From contig NZ_CADFDK010000001.1 of assembly GCF_902832885.1 (NCBI RefSeq), forward strand, positions 372,001 to 436,000: a DNA stretch of 64,000 bases, written 5' to 3'. The position numbers and the translations under genes are program-made. Numbering within the stretch: position 1 is the stretch's first letter; the number at the start of each line of letters is the position of its first letter. Source of the stretch: Burkholderia seminalis DSM 23518 (lineage in GTDB: Bacteria; Pseudomonadota; Gammaproteobacteria; Burkholderiales; Burkholderiaceae). Under the pieces are notes generated by a model that had not been told where the DNA came from, ran no database searches, and saw nothing but the letters and a program-made list of their open reading frames with translations. This document shows positions 46,920-54,734 of the stretch, piece after piece.

Positions 46920-48677
46920 TCAATCGGCCGCCTGGCGGCGCGGCGGACGCCGCTTGACGGGCGTCTTCGGCCGCTCGATGCGCTCGTACAGGCGGAAGCG
47001 CTCATCGCGGTCGGCGACGCGGCGGCCTTCCCACACGAGGCGCCACACATACTGCGACATCGCGCTCGGCTCGCCGAAGTCCGAACGATCCTGGCGCAGG
47101 ATCACGTCGCAGTCGCCGGAGAAGTCGAAGTGCATGTTGCCGAAATACGCGAAGGTCGCGATCTGCGCATCGCCGAGCCGCACGGGCGAGATGCACTCGT
47201 AGTCGGACGGCAGGTGCACGGCGATCTGTTGCGCGACATCGCGATAGGTCCGGCCGTAGTTGACGATCGGCAGCCACAGCGTCATCAGCAGCACCCACAT
47301 CAGCGTGGTGCCGGCGCCCGACAGCACGACGCTGCGCCACAGCACCTTCGGCTGTCGCGAGATGCGCCAGCGCGCGAGGAAGCACCAGCACACCGTGACG
47401 ATCACCGCGCAGATGAACGACAGGATCTTGAAATGCGGTTCGTAGCCGGGCACGAGCCGCGCGAGGTTGCGTGCGAGCGGATGCGGGAAGCCCGTGAGCG
47501 AGGCGAGCCATACGAGCCATACGAAGGTGCCGAGGATCGTGAAGCTCAGCACCGCGAACCAGTCGATCGCATTGATCGCGCCGCGCTTGAGGGTCGGCAG
47601 CGCGAACGTCGCGAGCACCGCGAGCGGCGGCAGCAGCAGCATGTACATGCGGTTCGACTGCTGGCTCTGCAGGATCACGAGCGCGACGAGCGGCACGGCA
47701 ACCGACAGCGGAATCGCGATGTGCGCGCGGCGGCGCATGCCGGCCCAGCTCCACCAGGCCCAGATCGCGAGCGGCCACGCCGGCCACGTGAACAGCGGCA
47801 GGTTCTTCGCCGCATAGCCGAGCACGGCGGTCGGCGGCCCCGAGAAGCGCATCAGGCTGCCGTGGATCCACTGGTTGAAGAACCAGGCGGCGTCGTCGGG
47901 CGCCGCGACGAAGGCGGCGAGCGGCCACAGCGCGAAGATCGCGGCCGCGAGCGGCACGCCGACCAGCAGCAGGCGCAGGTTGCGCATCTCGGGCGTGACG
48001 AGCCACAGCGCGGCCGTGCCGGCGAGCATCGCGGCGACCAGCACGGGGTTGCCCGACAGCGCGACGAGGCCGATCGCGACGCCCCACCACAGCGCGCCCT
48101 GCAGCGGCTTGTCGATGCCGCGCACGATTCCGTACACGAGCATCGCGATCCACGCGAACTGCGCGAGCTGCGGCGTCGTTTCATGGCCGCGTTCCGCGAG
48201 GCCGAAGCACGCGACGAGCACCAGCAGCGCGCCGTCGGCGAGCGTGCGGCCGTAGTCGCGCGGCTCGGGTTCGCCGCCGAATGCGTATTTGAACGGCTGC
48301 ACCTCGGCGCGCCGGCCGAGCAGGTAGGCCGCGTACCAGACGAAGGCGCACGCGACGCAGAACAGCACGCCGGTGTCGACGCGCGACGCGTTGCTGGCAT
48401 CGACCCACGGGCCGAGGCCGCGGATCGACAGCGCGCCGAGCCAGTAGCCGAGCGGTCCGTCGGTCGTGATGAACTTGCCGACCAGGTTCGGCAGCAGCCA
48501 GTCGTGCCAGCTGCCCTTGGCCATCGTCCACATCACGCCGAAGCCCGCCGCGTCCTCGTTTTTCCACGGGTCGCGGCCGAACAGGCCGAACGCCGCGTAG
48601 ACGAGGCAGAGCGTGAGCAGCAGCCAGCGCGGGAGCGCGCGCGTGGCGGAGGCGGTGAGACGGACGACAGGCTTCAT
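46920..48677 (-). CDS. ArnT-like GT-C glycosyltransferase (polyprenyl-phosphate-sugar dependent)
   Basis: A 585-residue integral membrane protein with about twelve helices and a C-terminal soluble tail. FGRDPWKNEDAAGFGVMWTM supplies the acidic loop-1 residues, and ITTDGPLGYWLGALSIRGL resembles the KPPLQTWL region of ArnT. It should transfer a sugar from a polyprenyl phosphate to a cell-surface acceptor in the periplasm. The acceptor is unknown. The basic end (KTPVKRRPPRRQAAD) is cytoplasmic or disordered. The start MKPVVRLTASATRALPRWLL at 48677 is preferred to a Met 25 codons upstream. Confidence 0.82.
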   Translation of the reverse strand: MKPVVRLTASATRALPRWLLLTLCLVYAAFGLFGRDPWKNEDAAGFGVMWTMAKGSWHDWLLPNLVGKFITTDGPLGYWLGALSIRGLGPWVDASNASRVDTGVLFCVACAFVWYAAYLLGRRAEVQPFKYAFGGEPEPRDYGRTLADGALLVLVACFGLAERGHETTPQLAQFAWIAMLVYGIVRGIDKPLQGALWWGVAIGLVALSGNPVLVAAMLAGTAALWLVTPEMRNLRLLLVGVPLAAAIFALWPLAAFVAAPDDAAWFFNQWIHGSLMRFSGPPTAVLGYAAKNLPLFTWPAWPLAIWAWWSWAGMRRRAHIAIPLSVAVPLVALVILQSQQSNRMYMLLLPPLAVLATFALPTLKRGAINAIDWFAVLSFTILGTFVWLVWLASLTGFPHPLARNLARLVPGYEPHFKILSFICAVIVTVCWCFLARWRISRQPKVLWRSVVLSGAGTTLMWVLLMTLWLPIVNYGRTYRDVAQQIAVHLPSDYECISPVRLGDAQIATFAYFGNMHFDFSGDCDVILRQDRSDFGEPSAMSQYVWRLVWEGRRVADRDERFRLYERIERPKTPVKRRPPRRQAAD

Positions 48678-48815
48678 GCAGATGAGCGTTTTGTTATGGG
48701 CGGGCGCCTGGCGCGGTTGCGCGCAGGCGAGCCGGTTTCGAGCATCCGGCATTGTAGACGCGCCGGCCGCGCCGCGTCAGGTCGATGCCCGGACGCTTCC
48801 GGGCGAGCAGAGACG

Positions 48816-48842
48816 AAAAAGGGCAGCCTGGGCTGCCCTTTT
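48816..48842 (-). terminator. Terminator of rpmE2
   Basis: GGGCAGCC (48821-48828) pairs with GGCTGCCC (48831-48838) around a 2-base loop; on the minus strand it is followed by TTTTT. It lies about 25 bases past the rpmE2 stop. Confidence 0.85.
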
Positions 48843-48862
48843 GTGCGATGCCGATGCGAAGC

Positions 48863-49126
48863 TTACTTCGCGATCTTGCCGCTGGCGCGTGCGCCGAACT
48901 TGTTCTTGAACTTCTCGACACGGCCTGCCGTGTCCATGATCTTTTGCTGACCCGTGTAGAACGAGTGCGATTCCGACGACACTTCGATCTTGGCGAGCGG
49001 GTAGGTCTTGCCTTCGTGGTCGATGGTTTCACGCGTCTGGATCGTCGAGCGCGTGATGAACTTGAAGCCGTTCGACATGTCTTGGAAGACGACTTCGCGG
49101 TAGTCCGGGTGAATGCCAGGTTTCAT
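48863..49126 (-). CDS. rpmE2: Large-subunit ribosomal protein bL31, zinc-free (type B)
   Basis: An 87-residue bL31 starting [20 protein letters not shown]. It has no cysteine, so it is the C-minus (type B) form, which in many bacteria replaces the zinc-binding L31 under zinc limitation. [20 protein letters not shown] and [20 protein letters not shown] are typical. AAGGAAA lies 5 bases upstream. No Zur-like site is evident near its promoter, so it may be the constitutive copy here. Confidence 0.95.
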   Translation of the reverse strand: MKPGIHPDYREVVFQDMSNGFKFITRSTIQTRETIDHEGKTYPLAKIEVSSESHSFYTGQQKIMDTAGRVEKFKNKFGARASGKIAK

Positions 49127-49247
49127 GATTTTCCTTGGTGAGAGCGGTAGCCAACCCGCCGCTTGCCGTGCCTTGCCGCCCAAACTGGCGCGATTCGGTT
49201 GACGTCAAGCCCGGCGCGAGCCACTTGCCTAAGGTCGAAAAACGGCG

Positions 49248-49276
49248 ATTATGCCAGAAAATCAGATGGTTGACGA
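49248..49276 (-). promoter_or_regulatory. Candidate sigma-70 promoter of rpmE2
   Basis: On the minus strand TCGTCA (49276-49271), a 17-bp spacer and CATAAT (49253-49248), about 120 bp before rpmE2 and at the end of the mtfA region. Confidence 0.5.
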
Positions 49277-49283
49277 ATAATTT

Positions 49284-50117
49284 TCACGGTGCGTCGAGTG
49301 CGCCGGTGCCGGCCGGATCCTGCCGGTAGTAACGCGCGAGCAGCCTGTACAGCTCCGGAAATTCGGACTCGAACGCTTTCGGCCGCACGAACAGCGCCTC
49401 GCTGCACACCGCGAAGAACTCCGACGGGTGGTCGGCCGCATACGGATCGATCAGCGAGTCCCGCTCGAAGCGCGCCCATGCACGGTCCGGCACCGCGTCG
49501 ACGCGTGCGCAGAACTGGTCGTACGCGTGTTCGAACACGTCGGCCCAGGCCTGCGCGTCGAGGTGCGGCGCGTGCCAGCGGCGAAATAGGGGCGGATAAC
49601 CGTCGGCCGCGCCGTTGACCATGTCGATCTTGTGCGCGAATTCGTGGATCACGACGTTGTACGCGTCCCGGCCGTCCGTCATCTGCGCGTCTTCCCACGA
49701 CAGGATCACCGGCCCGCCTTCCCAGGCCTCGCCGCTCGCGTCCTGCTCGACCTCGTGGACGACGCCGTCCTCGTCCTGCACGGTCTTGCGGATCACGAAT
49801 TCGCCCGGATACACGACGACGCCGACCCAGCCGTCGTACAGCGACAGGTCGAGATTCAGCACGGGCAGGCAGGCCTGCGCGGCGATCGCGACGATCATCT
49901 CGTCGGTCAGCGCCAGCCCGTGCGCGGTCGAGAACGATTTCTTCGCGATGAACAGGCTCGTCAGCTCGCGCAGCCGGCCGAGCGCGTCGGGCGCCAGCGC
50001 CGCGAGGAACGGCAGGCGCTCGACGGTGTCCCGCCACAGCGTGTCGGAAATCGGGTGGCTGCGCAGCGCGCGGTCGCGGCGGCGGTCGTCGAACCAGCGG
50101 GTCAGTTTTGAAAGCAT
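49284..50117 (-). CDS. mtfA: MtfA-type zinc peptidase
   Basis: A 277-residue M90-family metallopeptidase. VVIHEFAHKIDMVNGAADGY (near residue 157) holds the HExxH zinc motif variant HEFAH, and DHPSEFFAVCSEALF supplies the third, glutamate ligand. The E. coli homologue binds the glucose repressor Mlc and has aminopeptidase activity. No Mlc gene is nearby, so the partner in this organism is unknown. Start MLSKLTRWFDDRRRDRALRS. It lies 38 bp after the MFS gene. Confidence 0.88.
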   Translation of the reverse strand: MLSKLTRWFDDRRRDRALRSHPISDTLWRDTVERLPFLAALAPDALGRLRELTSLFIAKKSFSTAHGLALTDEMIVAIAAQACLPVLNLDLSLYDGWVGVVVYPGEFVIRKTVQDEDGVVHEVEQDASGEAWEGGPVILSWEDAQMTDGRDAYNVVIHEFAHKIDMVNGAADGYPPLFRRWHAPHLDAQAWADVFEHAYDQFCARVDAVPDRAWARFERDSLIDPYAADHPSEFFAVCSEALFVRPKAFESEFPELYRLLARYYRQDPAGTGALDAP

Positions 50118-50155
50118 GGAGACGGCTGACGATAATCCAAAGCCTGTCTTTTAAC

Positions 50156-51712
50156 TCAATCGATCTCTTTTTGCCATGCCGCGAAGAGGCCGCCGACCAG
50201 CGCGACGCCCGCCAGGAAGTAAAACCCGTCGAGCGATGCGAGGAACGATGCCTGTTGCGCGACCATTCGCGCGATCGACGCGATCGCGAGGGCGTGCGCC
50301 TCGTTCAGCGCGTGGCCGGCCGCGGCGTAGCTGTGCGTCAGCGCGTCGGCGGTCTGCTGGAACAGCGGGTCGAACACGTTCGCACGCTCGACGAGCCGCG
50401 TCTGGTGCACGGCGACGCGGTGCTGCTCGACGATGATCACCGACGACGTCGCGAACGAGATCGTCAGTTGCCGCACGATGTTCTTCAGCCGGTAGCCGTG
50501 CGTGTATTCGTCGATCGCGAAGATCCGGAACGTCAGGTTCGCGACCGGCAGCACGATGAAGAGCAGCAGCAGCCCGCGCAGCAGCAGCGGGACGATCAGC
50601 GCGGCCTCGCCGACCTGCGGCGTCATGCGCGTCATCCATAGCGCGGCCGCGACGGCGATCGCGAACCCCGGCACGACGAACCACTTCTTGTGCGCGACGA
50701 GTTTCGCGTAGCGCAGGTACGCGAACAGCGCGGTGGCCGAAATCAGCGACATCGTGCCCACCAGGCGGCCGGCGTTCTCGACCGGATAGCCGAGCCCGCC
50801 TTCGAGAAAGCGCGACGTCAGGTAACTGAACCCCGTCGTCTCGTAGTAATAGAACATGTAGAGCAGCAGCCCGACCTGGAAGGTCCGCTCGCGAAACGCA
50901 TGCAGCCGCACGAGCGGCGTCGGGTGGTTCCACTGGTGATACGCGAACCACGCGAGCGCGCCGACTCCCGCGATCGTCAGCAGGATCAGCATCGGTGAAC
51001 CGCTGTAGAGCTGGTAGTGCACCTGCTGCAGCACGATCTGCAGCGCGCCCTGCGCGAGCGCGAATACGACGTACGGCCAGAAGTGTCCCGAGCCGCGTTC
51101 GTCGTCGGGCGTGCGGCCCGAGTCGGGCAGCGTGAGCAGCGCGAGGATCGCGAAGGCGATGCCGGCCGGTGCCGTGCACGCGAACAGTGCACGCCAGGTC
51201 GAATGCGCGACGAGCAGTCCGCCGACGATCGGCGCGAGCGCGCTGCCGAGCAGGATCATGATCAGGAACGCCCGCGTCGCGGGCGGCCGTTCCTGCGGCT
51301 TGAAGCTGATCTGGATCAGGATCCGGCAGGCGCCCATCATCGGGCCGATGAAATACCCCTGGAAACCGCGCGCGAACGCGAGTTGCAGCGATGTGTCGGC
51401 GAGCGCCGACGCGATCGCGCCGCACGAGAACATCAGCATGCAGCCGGCGACGTAGCGGCGATGGCCGAGCCGGTCGACCCACCATTGCTGCTGCAGGATG
51501 CCGAGCACGGCCGTGACCGCGTACGCGCTCGACGACCAGACGAGTTCGTCGGGCGATGCGTTGATGCCGCCCGCGATGTAGCTCGCGAAGAACGAGAAGA
51601 CCGCGTTGTCGAAATAGTCGATGCCGGTGACGAGCGCGAGCGCCCACGGAAACAGGTCCGTGCGCAGGTTGGCGCGGCTCCACAGCGGCGCTCGGCCGGG
51701 CACCGCGTTCAT
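50156..51712 (-). CDS. MFS multidrug efflux transporter, DHA2 (14-helix) family
   Basis: A 518-residue inner-membrane protein with about 14 helices. YFDNAVFSFFASYIAGGINA, VDRLGHRRYVAGCMLM (the loop 2-3 motif, motif A-like) and LGSALAPIVGGLLVA (motif C, typical of drug/proton antiporters) are visible. A large periplasmic loop rich in alanine lies near the C-terminus (about residues 430-490). No membrane-fusion or outer-membrane partner gene is nearby. It overlaps the merR gene by 4 bases and is probably controlled by it. Confidence 0.87.
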   Translation of the reverse strand: MNAVPGRAPLWSRANLRTDLFPWALALVTGIDYFDNAVFSFFASYIAGGINASPDELVWSSSAYAVTAVLGILQQQWWVDRLGHRRYVAGCMLMFSCGAIASALADTSLQLAFARGFQGYFIGPMMGACRILIQISFKPQERPPATRAFLIMILLGSALAPIVGGLLVAHSTWRALFACTAPAGIAFAILALLTLPDSGRTPDDERGSGHFWPYVVFALAQGALQIVLQQVHYQLYSGSPMLILLTIAGVGALAWFAYHQWNHPTPLVRLHAFRERTFQVGLLLYMFYYYETTGFSYLTSRFLEGGLGYPVENAGRLVGTMSLISATALFAYLRYAKLVAHKKWFVVPGFAIAVAAALWMTRMTPQVGEAALIVPLLLRGLLLLFIVLPVANLTFRIFAIDEYTHGYRLKNIVRQLTISFATSSVIIVEQHRVAVHQTRLVERANVFDPLFQQTADALTHSYAAAGHALNEAHALAIASIARMVAQQASFLASLDGFYFLAGVALVGGLFAAWQKEID

Positions 51713-52209
51713 TCGCGATCCTTGCGGGGGCGTCGCGTGCCGGCTTCGGCCCGCCGCTGCGCGATGAGTGCGTCGGGGTTTTCGCCGGCGAGGCGCCGTT
51801 CGACGTAGTCGATGTCGTGCTGCAGTTCCTTGCGCAGTGCGACGGCTTCCTTCAGTTCGCGCTGGACGGCCGCGATCCGCCGGTCGAGCGTGTCGATCTG
51901 TTCGGCGAGGCCCGTGCGGATGTCGCGCAGCGACGCGTCCGAATAGCGGCGCCGGCCGTCCCCCGTTTCTTCCAGCGGGCGCTTCAGCATTTCGGTGATG
52001 CCGTGCAGCGAGAAGCCGAGCGCGCGCAGCCGCAGGATGCGCGCGAAGCGCTCGAGATCGGCTTCGTCGTAGAGGCGGTAGCGGCCTTCGCTGCGCGACG
52101 GCGTGACGAGCCCGCGCTCTTCGTAATATTTCAGCGTGCGCGGCGTGACGCCGAGCCGCGAAGCGGCGTCGCTCACGGTCAGCAGTGCGGGGGAGGTGTC
52201 GTTCGGCAT
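51709..52209 (-). CDS. MerR-family regulator of the adjacent MFS transporter
   Basis: A 166-residue MerR protein: TVSDAASRLGVTPRTLKYYE (helix-turn-helix, residues 11-30), EGRYRLYDEADLERFARILR, then a long coiled coil (about 85-140). No cysteine is present, which points to an organic effector, probably a substrate of the transporter. The start MPNDTSPALL at 52209 gives the domain a normal N-terminus; the earlier Met adds 14 unrelated residues. Its last 4 bases overlap the MFS start. Confidence 0.88.
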   Translation of the reverse strand: MPNDTSPALLTVSDAASRLGVTPRTLKYYEERGLVTPSRSEGRYRLYDEADLERFARILRLRALGFSLHGITEMLKRPLEETGDGRRRYSDASLRDIRTGLAEQIDTLDRRIAAVQRELKEAVALRKELQHDIDYVERRLAGENPDALIAQRRAEAGTRRPRKDRE

Positions 52210-52239
52210 CGGGCGTCGCAGGGGCGGGGCGATGACGCG

Positions 52240-52275
52240 ATTATAGATCAACCTGTACGTTCACGTTCAGGTTGA
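52240..52275 (-). promoter_or_regulatory. MerR-type promoter with operator for merR-MFS
   Basis: On the minus strand CTGAAC (52270-52265) and a consensus TATAAT (52245-52240) are separated by 19 bp, the MerR spacing. The dyad TCAACCTG (52248-52255) / CAGGTTGA (52268-52275) overlaps the spacer and the -35. Confidence 0.75.
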
Positions 52276-52280
52276 GGCGA

Positions 52281-52319
52281 AAAAACGGCCGCCGGGCTGG
52301 ATGCGCGGGCGGCCGTTTT
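52281..52319 (-). terminator. Terminator of rho
   Basis: On the minus strand AAAACGGCCGCC (52319-52308) pairs perfectly with GGCGGCCGTTTT (52293-52282), ending in TTTTT. It lies 16 bases after the rho stop and directly before the merR-MFS promoter. Confidence 0.88.
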
Positions 52320-52334
52320 GCGAGGCGAGGGCGA

Positions 52335-53597
52335 TCAGCCGCCGCGACGCATCAGGTCGAAGAACTCGGAGTTGCTCTTCGTCTGGCGGATCTTGTCGAG
52401 CAGGAATTCCATCGCCTCGACTTCGTCCATGTCGTGGATGAACTTGCGCAGCACCCAGATCTTTTGAAGGATCTCGGGCTTGATCAGCATTTCTTCGCGA
52501 CGCGTGCCCGACTTGTTCAGGTTGATCGACGGGTAGACGCGCTTTTCCGCGAGACGCCGCTCGAGGTGCACTTCCATGTTGCCGGTGCCCTTGAACTCTT
52601 CGTAGATCACGTCGTCCATGCGGCTGCCGGTTTCGATCAGCGCGGTGCCGATGATCGTCAGCGAACCGCCTTCCTCGATGTTGCGCGCCGCGCCGAAGAA
52701 GCGCTTCGGACGCTGCAGTGCGTTCGCGTCGACACCGCCCGTCAGCACCTTGCCCGACGCCGGGATCACGGTGTTGTACGCGCGGGCGAGACGCGTGATC
52801 GAGTCGAGCAGGATCACGACGTCGTGCTTCATTTCGACGAGGCGCTTGGCCTTCTCGATCACCATTTCGGCGACCTGGACGTGGCGCGTGGCCGGTTCGT
52901 CGAACGTCGAGGCAATCACCTCGCCGGCGACCGAGCGCTGCATTTCGGTCACTTCTTCAGGGCGTTCGTCGATCAGCAGCACGAACAGGATCACGTCCGG
53001 GTGGTTCTGCTTGATCGCGTGCGCGATGTGCTGGAGCATCACGGTCTTGCCCGACTTCGGCGACGCGACGAGCAGGCCGCGCTGGCCCTTGCCGATCGGC
53101 GCGATCATGTCGATGATGCGGCCCGTGACGTTTTCTTCGCCGCGCATTTCGCGCTCGAGCGACAGCGGCTTGTTCGGGTGCAGCGGCGTGAGGTTCTCGA
53201 ACATGATCTTGTGTTTCGAGGCCTCGGGCGGCTGCCCGTTGACTTTGTCGACCTTCACCAGCGCGAAGTAGCGCTCGCCGTCCTTCGGCGTGCGGACTTC
53301 ACCTTCGATGGTGTCGCCGGTGTGCAGGTTGAAGCGGCGGATCTGCGACGGGCTGATGTAGATGTCGTCGGTGCTGGCGAGATACGACATTTCCGGCGAG
53401 CGCAGGAAACCGAAGCCGTCCGGCAGCACTTCGAGCGTACCGTCGCCGAAGATCGTCTCTCCCGTCTTGGCGCGCTTTTTAAGAATGGCAAACATCAACT
53501 CCTGCTTGCGCAGGCGGTTCGCGTTTTCGATCTCCAGGCCATTGGCCATTTCGATCAGTTCGGAGACGTGCAGAGACTTGAGCTCGGATAAATGCAT
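52335..53597 (-). CDS. rho: Transcription termination factor Rho
   Basis: A 420-residue hexameric RNA helicase. [20 protein letters not shown] starts the N-terminal domain; the RNA-binding cold-shock-like domain has [20 protein letters not shown]. The ATPase has Walker [14 protein letters not shown] and [18 protein letters not shown], and the Q/R loops follow. Length is normal and no insertion is seen. It lies between trxA (upstream, same strand) and the merR-MFS pair. An extended -10 promoter precedes it. Confidence 0.97.
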   Translation of the reverse strand: MHLSELKSLHVSELIEMANGLEIENANRLRKQELMFAILKKRAKTGETIFGDGTLEVLPDGFGFLRSPEMSYLASTDDIYISPSQIRRFNLHTGDTIEGEVRTPKDGERYFALVKVDKVNGQPPEASKHKIMFENLTPLHPNKPLSLEREMRGEENVTGRIIDMIAPIGKGQRGLLVASPKSGKTVMLQHIAHAIKQNHPDVILFVLLIDERPEEVTEMQRSVAGEVIASTFDEPATRHVQVAEMVIEKAKRLVEMKHDVVILLDSITRLARAYNTVIPASGKVLTGGVDANALQRPKRFFGAARNIEEGGSLTIIGTALIETGSRMDDVIYEEFKGTGNMEVHLERRLAEKRVYPSINLNKSGTRREEMLIKPEILQKIWVLRKFIHDMDEVEAMEFLLDKIRQTKSNSEFFDLMRRGG

Positions 53598-53696
53598 ACG
53601 GAGAACCCGCCAGGGAGGAGAAGCGACGAAAGAAATAAGGGAGGAGGGCGAGCGGAAGCGCTCAGAGACTTAAATGCGTCTTGTCGACGTTTTTTA

Positions 53697-53705
53697 ATTC
53701 TAGCA
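53697..53705 (-). promoter_or_regulatory. Extended -10 promoter of rho
   Basis: TGCTAGAAT on the minus strand combines the TGn extension with a TAGAAT -10. No good -35 is needed or seen. It predicts a rho leader of about 90 bases. Confidence 0.55.
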
Positions 53706-53746
53706 TAGGCCGATTCGCGCTTGAGCGAGCGATCGGCGGCTTGGCG

Positions 53747-53778
53747 ACGGACGTGTTGCCGGCTGACAACACGTCCGT
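53747..53778 (-). terminator. Hairpin after trxA
   Basis: ACGGACGTGTTG (53747-53758) pairs perfectly with CAACACGTCCGT (53767-53778) around an 8-base loop, 14 bases past the trxA stop. There is no T tract, so it may act as a weak terminator or stabiliser. Confidence 0.5.
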
Positions 53779-53791
53779 GAGCCTGCCCGTA

Positions 53792-54118
53792 TTACAGGTG
53801 GCTGTCCAGGAATGCGGTGAGCTGCGACTTCGACAGCGCGCCGACCTTCTGCGCGGCGGCCGCGCCGTTCTTGAACAGGATCAGCGTCGGGATGCCGCGC
53901 ACGCCGAACTTCGCGGGCGTCGCCTGGTTGTCGTCGACGTTGATTTTCGCGATCTGCAGCTTGTCGCCGTAGTCCTTCGCGACTTCGTCGAGGATCGGGG
54001 CGATCATCTTGCACGGGCCGCACCATTCGGCCCAGAAATCGACGAGCACGGGCTTGTCGGACTTGACGACGTCCTGTTCGAACGATGCGTCGCTGATGTG
54101 TTTGATCTGTTCGCTCAT
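53792..54118 (-). CDS. trxA: Thioredoxin 1
   Basis: A 108-residue thioredoxin with the active-site WCGPC in [17 protein letters not shown] (near residue 32), the conserved buried Asp (LVDF) and cis-Pro (RGIPTLILF). It reduces disulphides in ribonucleotide reductase, peroxiredoxins such as the Bcp encoded at 15.4 kb, and other proteins. An AGAGG site lies upstream. The trxA-rho neighbourhood is conserved in many proteobacteria. Confidence 0.97.
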   Translation of the reverse strand: MSEQIKHISDASFEQDVVKSDKPVLVDFWAEWCGPCKMIAPILDEVAKDYGDKLQIAKINVDDNQATPAKFGVRGIPTLILFKNGAAAAQKVGALSKSQLTAFLDSHL

Positions 54119-54472
54119 TGGGTCAATACCTCTTACGGTTCGGGGACTGCCTGCTTGCGCGTTGCGGCGTACCGGCCGCCGTAGGCTGCCGGCCGCTGCG
54201 GCAGGTCACTCCGCTCCCCGGAAAGGAGAGGCGTGGGCGCTGCATGCCGCGGCTCGCGGGTCGTTCGGGCGTCATATTAGCCTAAATTGCTATCTGCTGC
54301 GGGCGGCGATAGTAGCCGCTACGCGAGTAGGGGTACGACGCGGCGTTCGACCGTTGTGCGACGCAGGTGGAGGCTGGCCGGCGGATTACAAGGGGCGGGT
54401 GCGCATGTGCGTCGTGCGAACGGATGGCGCGCCGGTTTGCCCGGCGATATTTGCATTGAGGCGAACAAACGG
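54119..54472. other. Non-coding stretch between trxA and the SRP RNA gene
   Basis: About 350 bp with no convincing gene. It must contain the leftward trxA promoter. Open frames here are short and have no conserved look. I see no repeat or strong hairpin. Confidence 0.5.
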
Positions 54473-54501
54473 TCGCATTTGTCCGGGAGCGGTGATAGAA
54501 T
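54473..54501 (+). promoter_or_regulatory. Promoter of the SRP RNA gene
   Basis: TCGCAT (54473-54478), 17-bp spacer, TAGAAT (54496-54501). The start would lie near 54508, the 5' end of the RNA. Confidence 0.65.
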
Positions 54502-54508
54502 ATGGCGT

Positions 54509-54606
54509 GACGGGCCTCCTCGCATGGTGGGGCGGTGAACCTGGTCAGGTCGGGAACGAAGCAGCCACAATCGTTTTCCGCCAGTGCCGAGGGTTGGGCT
54601 CGTCAC
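54509..54606 (+). ncRNA. ffs: Signal recognition particle RNA (4.5S RNA)
   Basis: The bacterial SRP RNA hallmark is clear: GGTCAGGTC-GGGAACGAAGCAGCC around 54543-54566, with the GGAA tetraloop and the symmetric and asymmetric internal loops that bind Ffh. The two ends pair over the terminal helix (GACGGGCC... with ...GGGCTCGTC). It is about 98 bases, the short bacterial type. The base pair closing the tetraloop is G-C instead of the C-G of E. coli, a compensated change. A promoter and terminator flank it. Exact ends are estimated. Confidence 0.93.
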
Positions 54607-54615
54607 CTTCCTTCT

Positions 54616-54639
54616 CGCCCCGTTCGCCGGGCGTTTTTT
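54616..54639 (+). terminator. Terminator of the SRP RNA gene
   Basis: CGCCC (54616-54620) pairs with GGGCG (54629-54633), followed by TTTTTT. Confidence 0.75.
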
Positions 54640-54734
54640 ATTTCCGCGTCACACTCCGTTCGACCCGTACCTTGCCCGTTCTCCGCACCGTTTCGCGTGT
54701 CGGCGCGACGCAGCGTTACTGATACAATTTCCCG

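Noticed and set aside
54319-54606. 95-residue minus-strand open frame overlapping the SRP RNA
   Set aside because: It is antisense to a structural RNA with clear promoter and terminator; composition is not protein-like.
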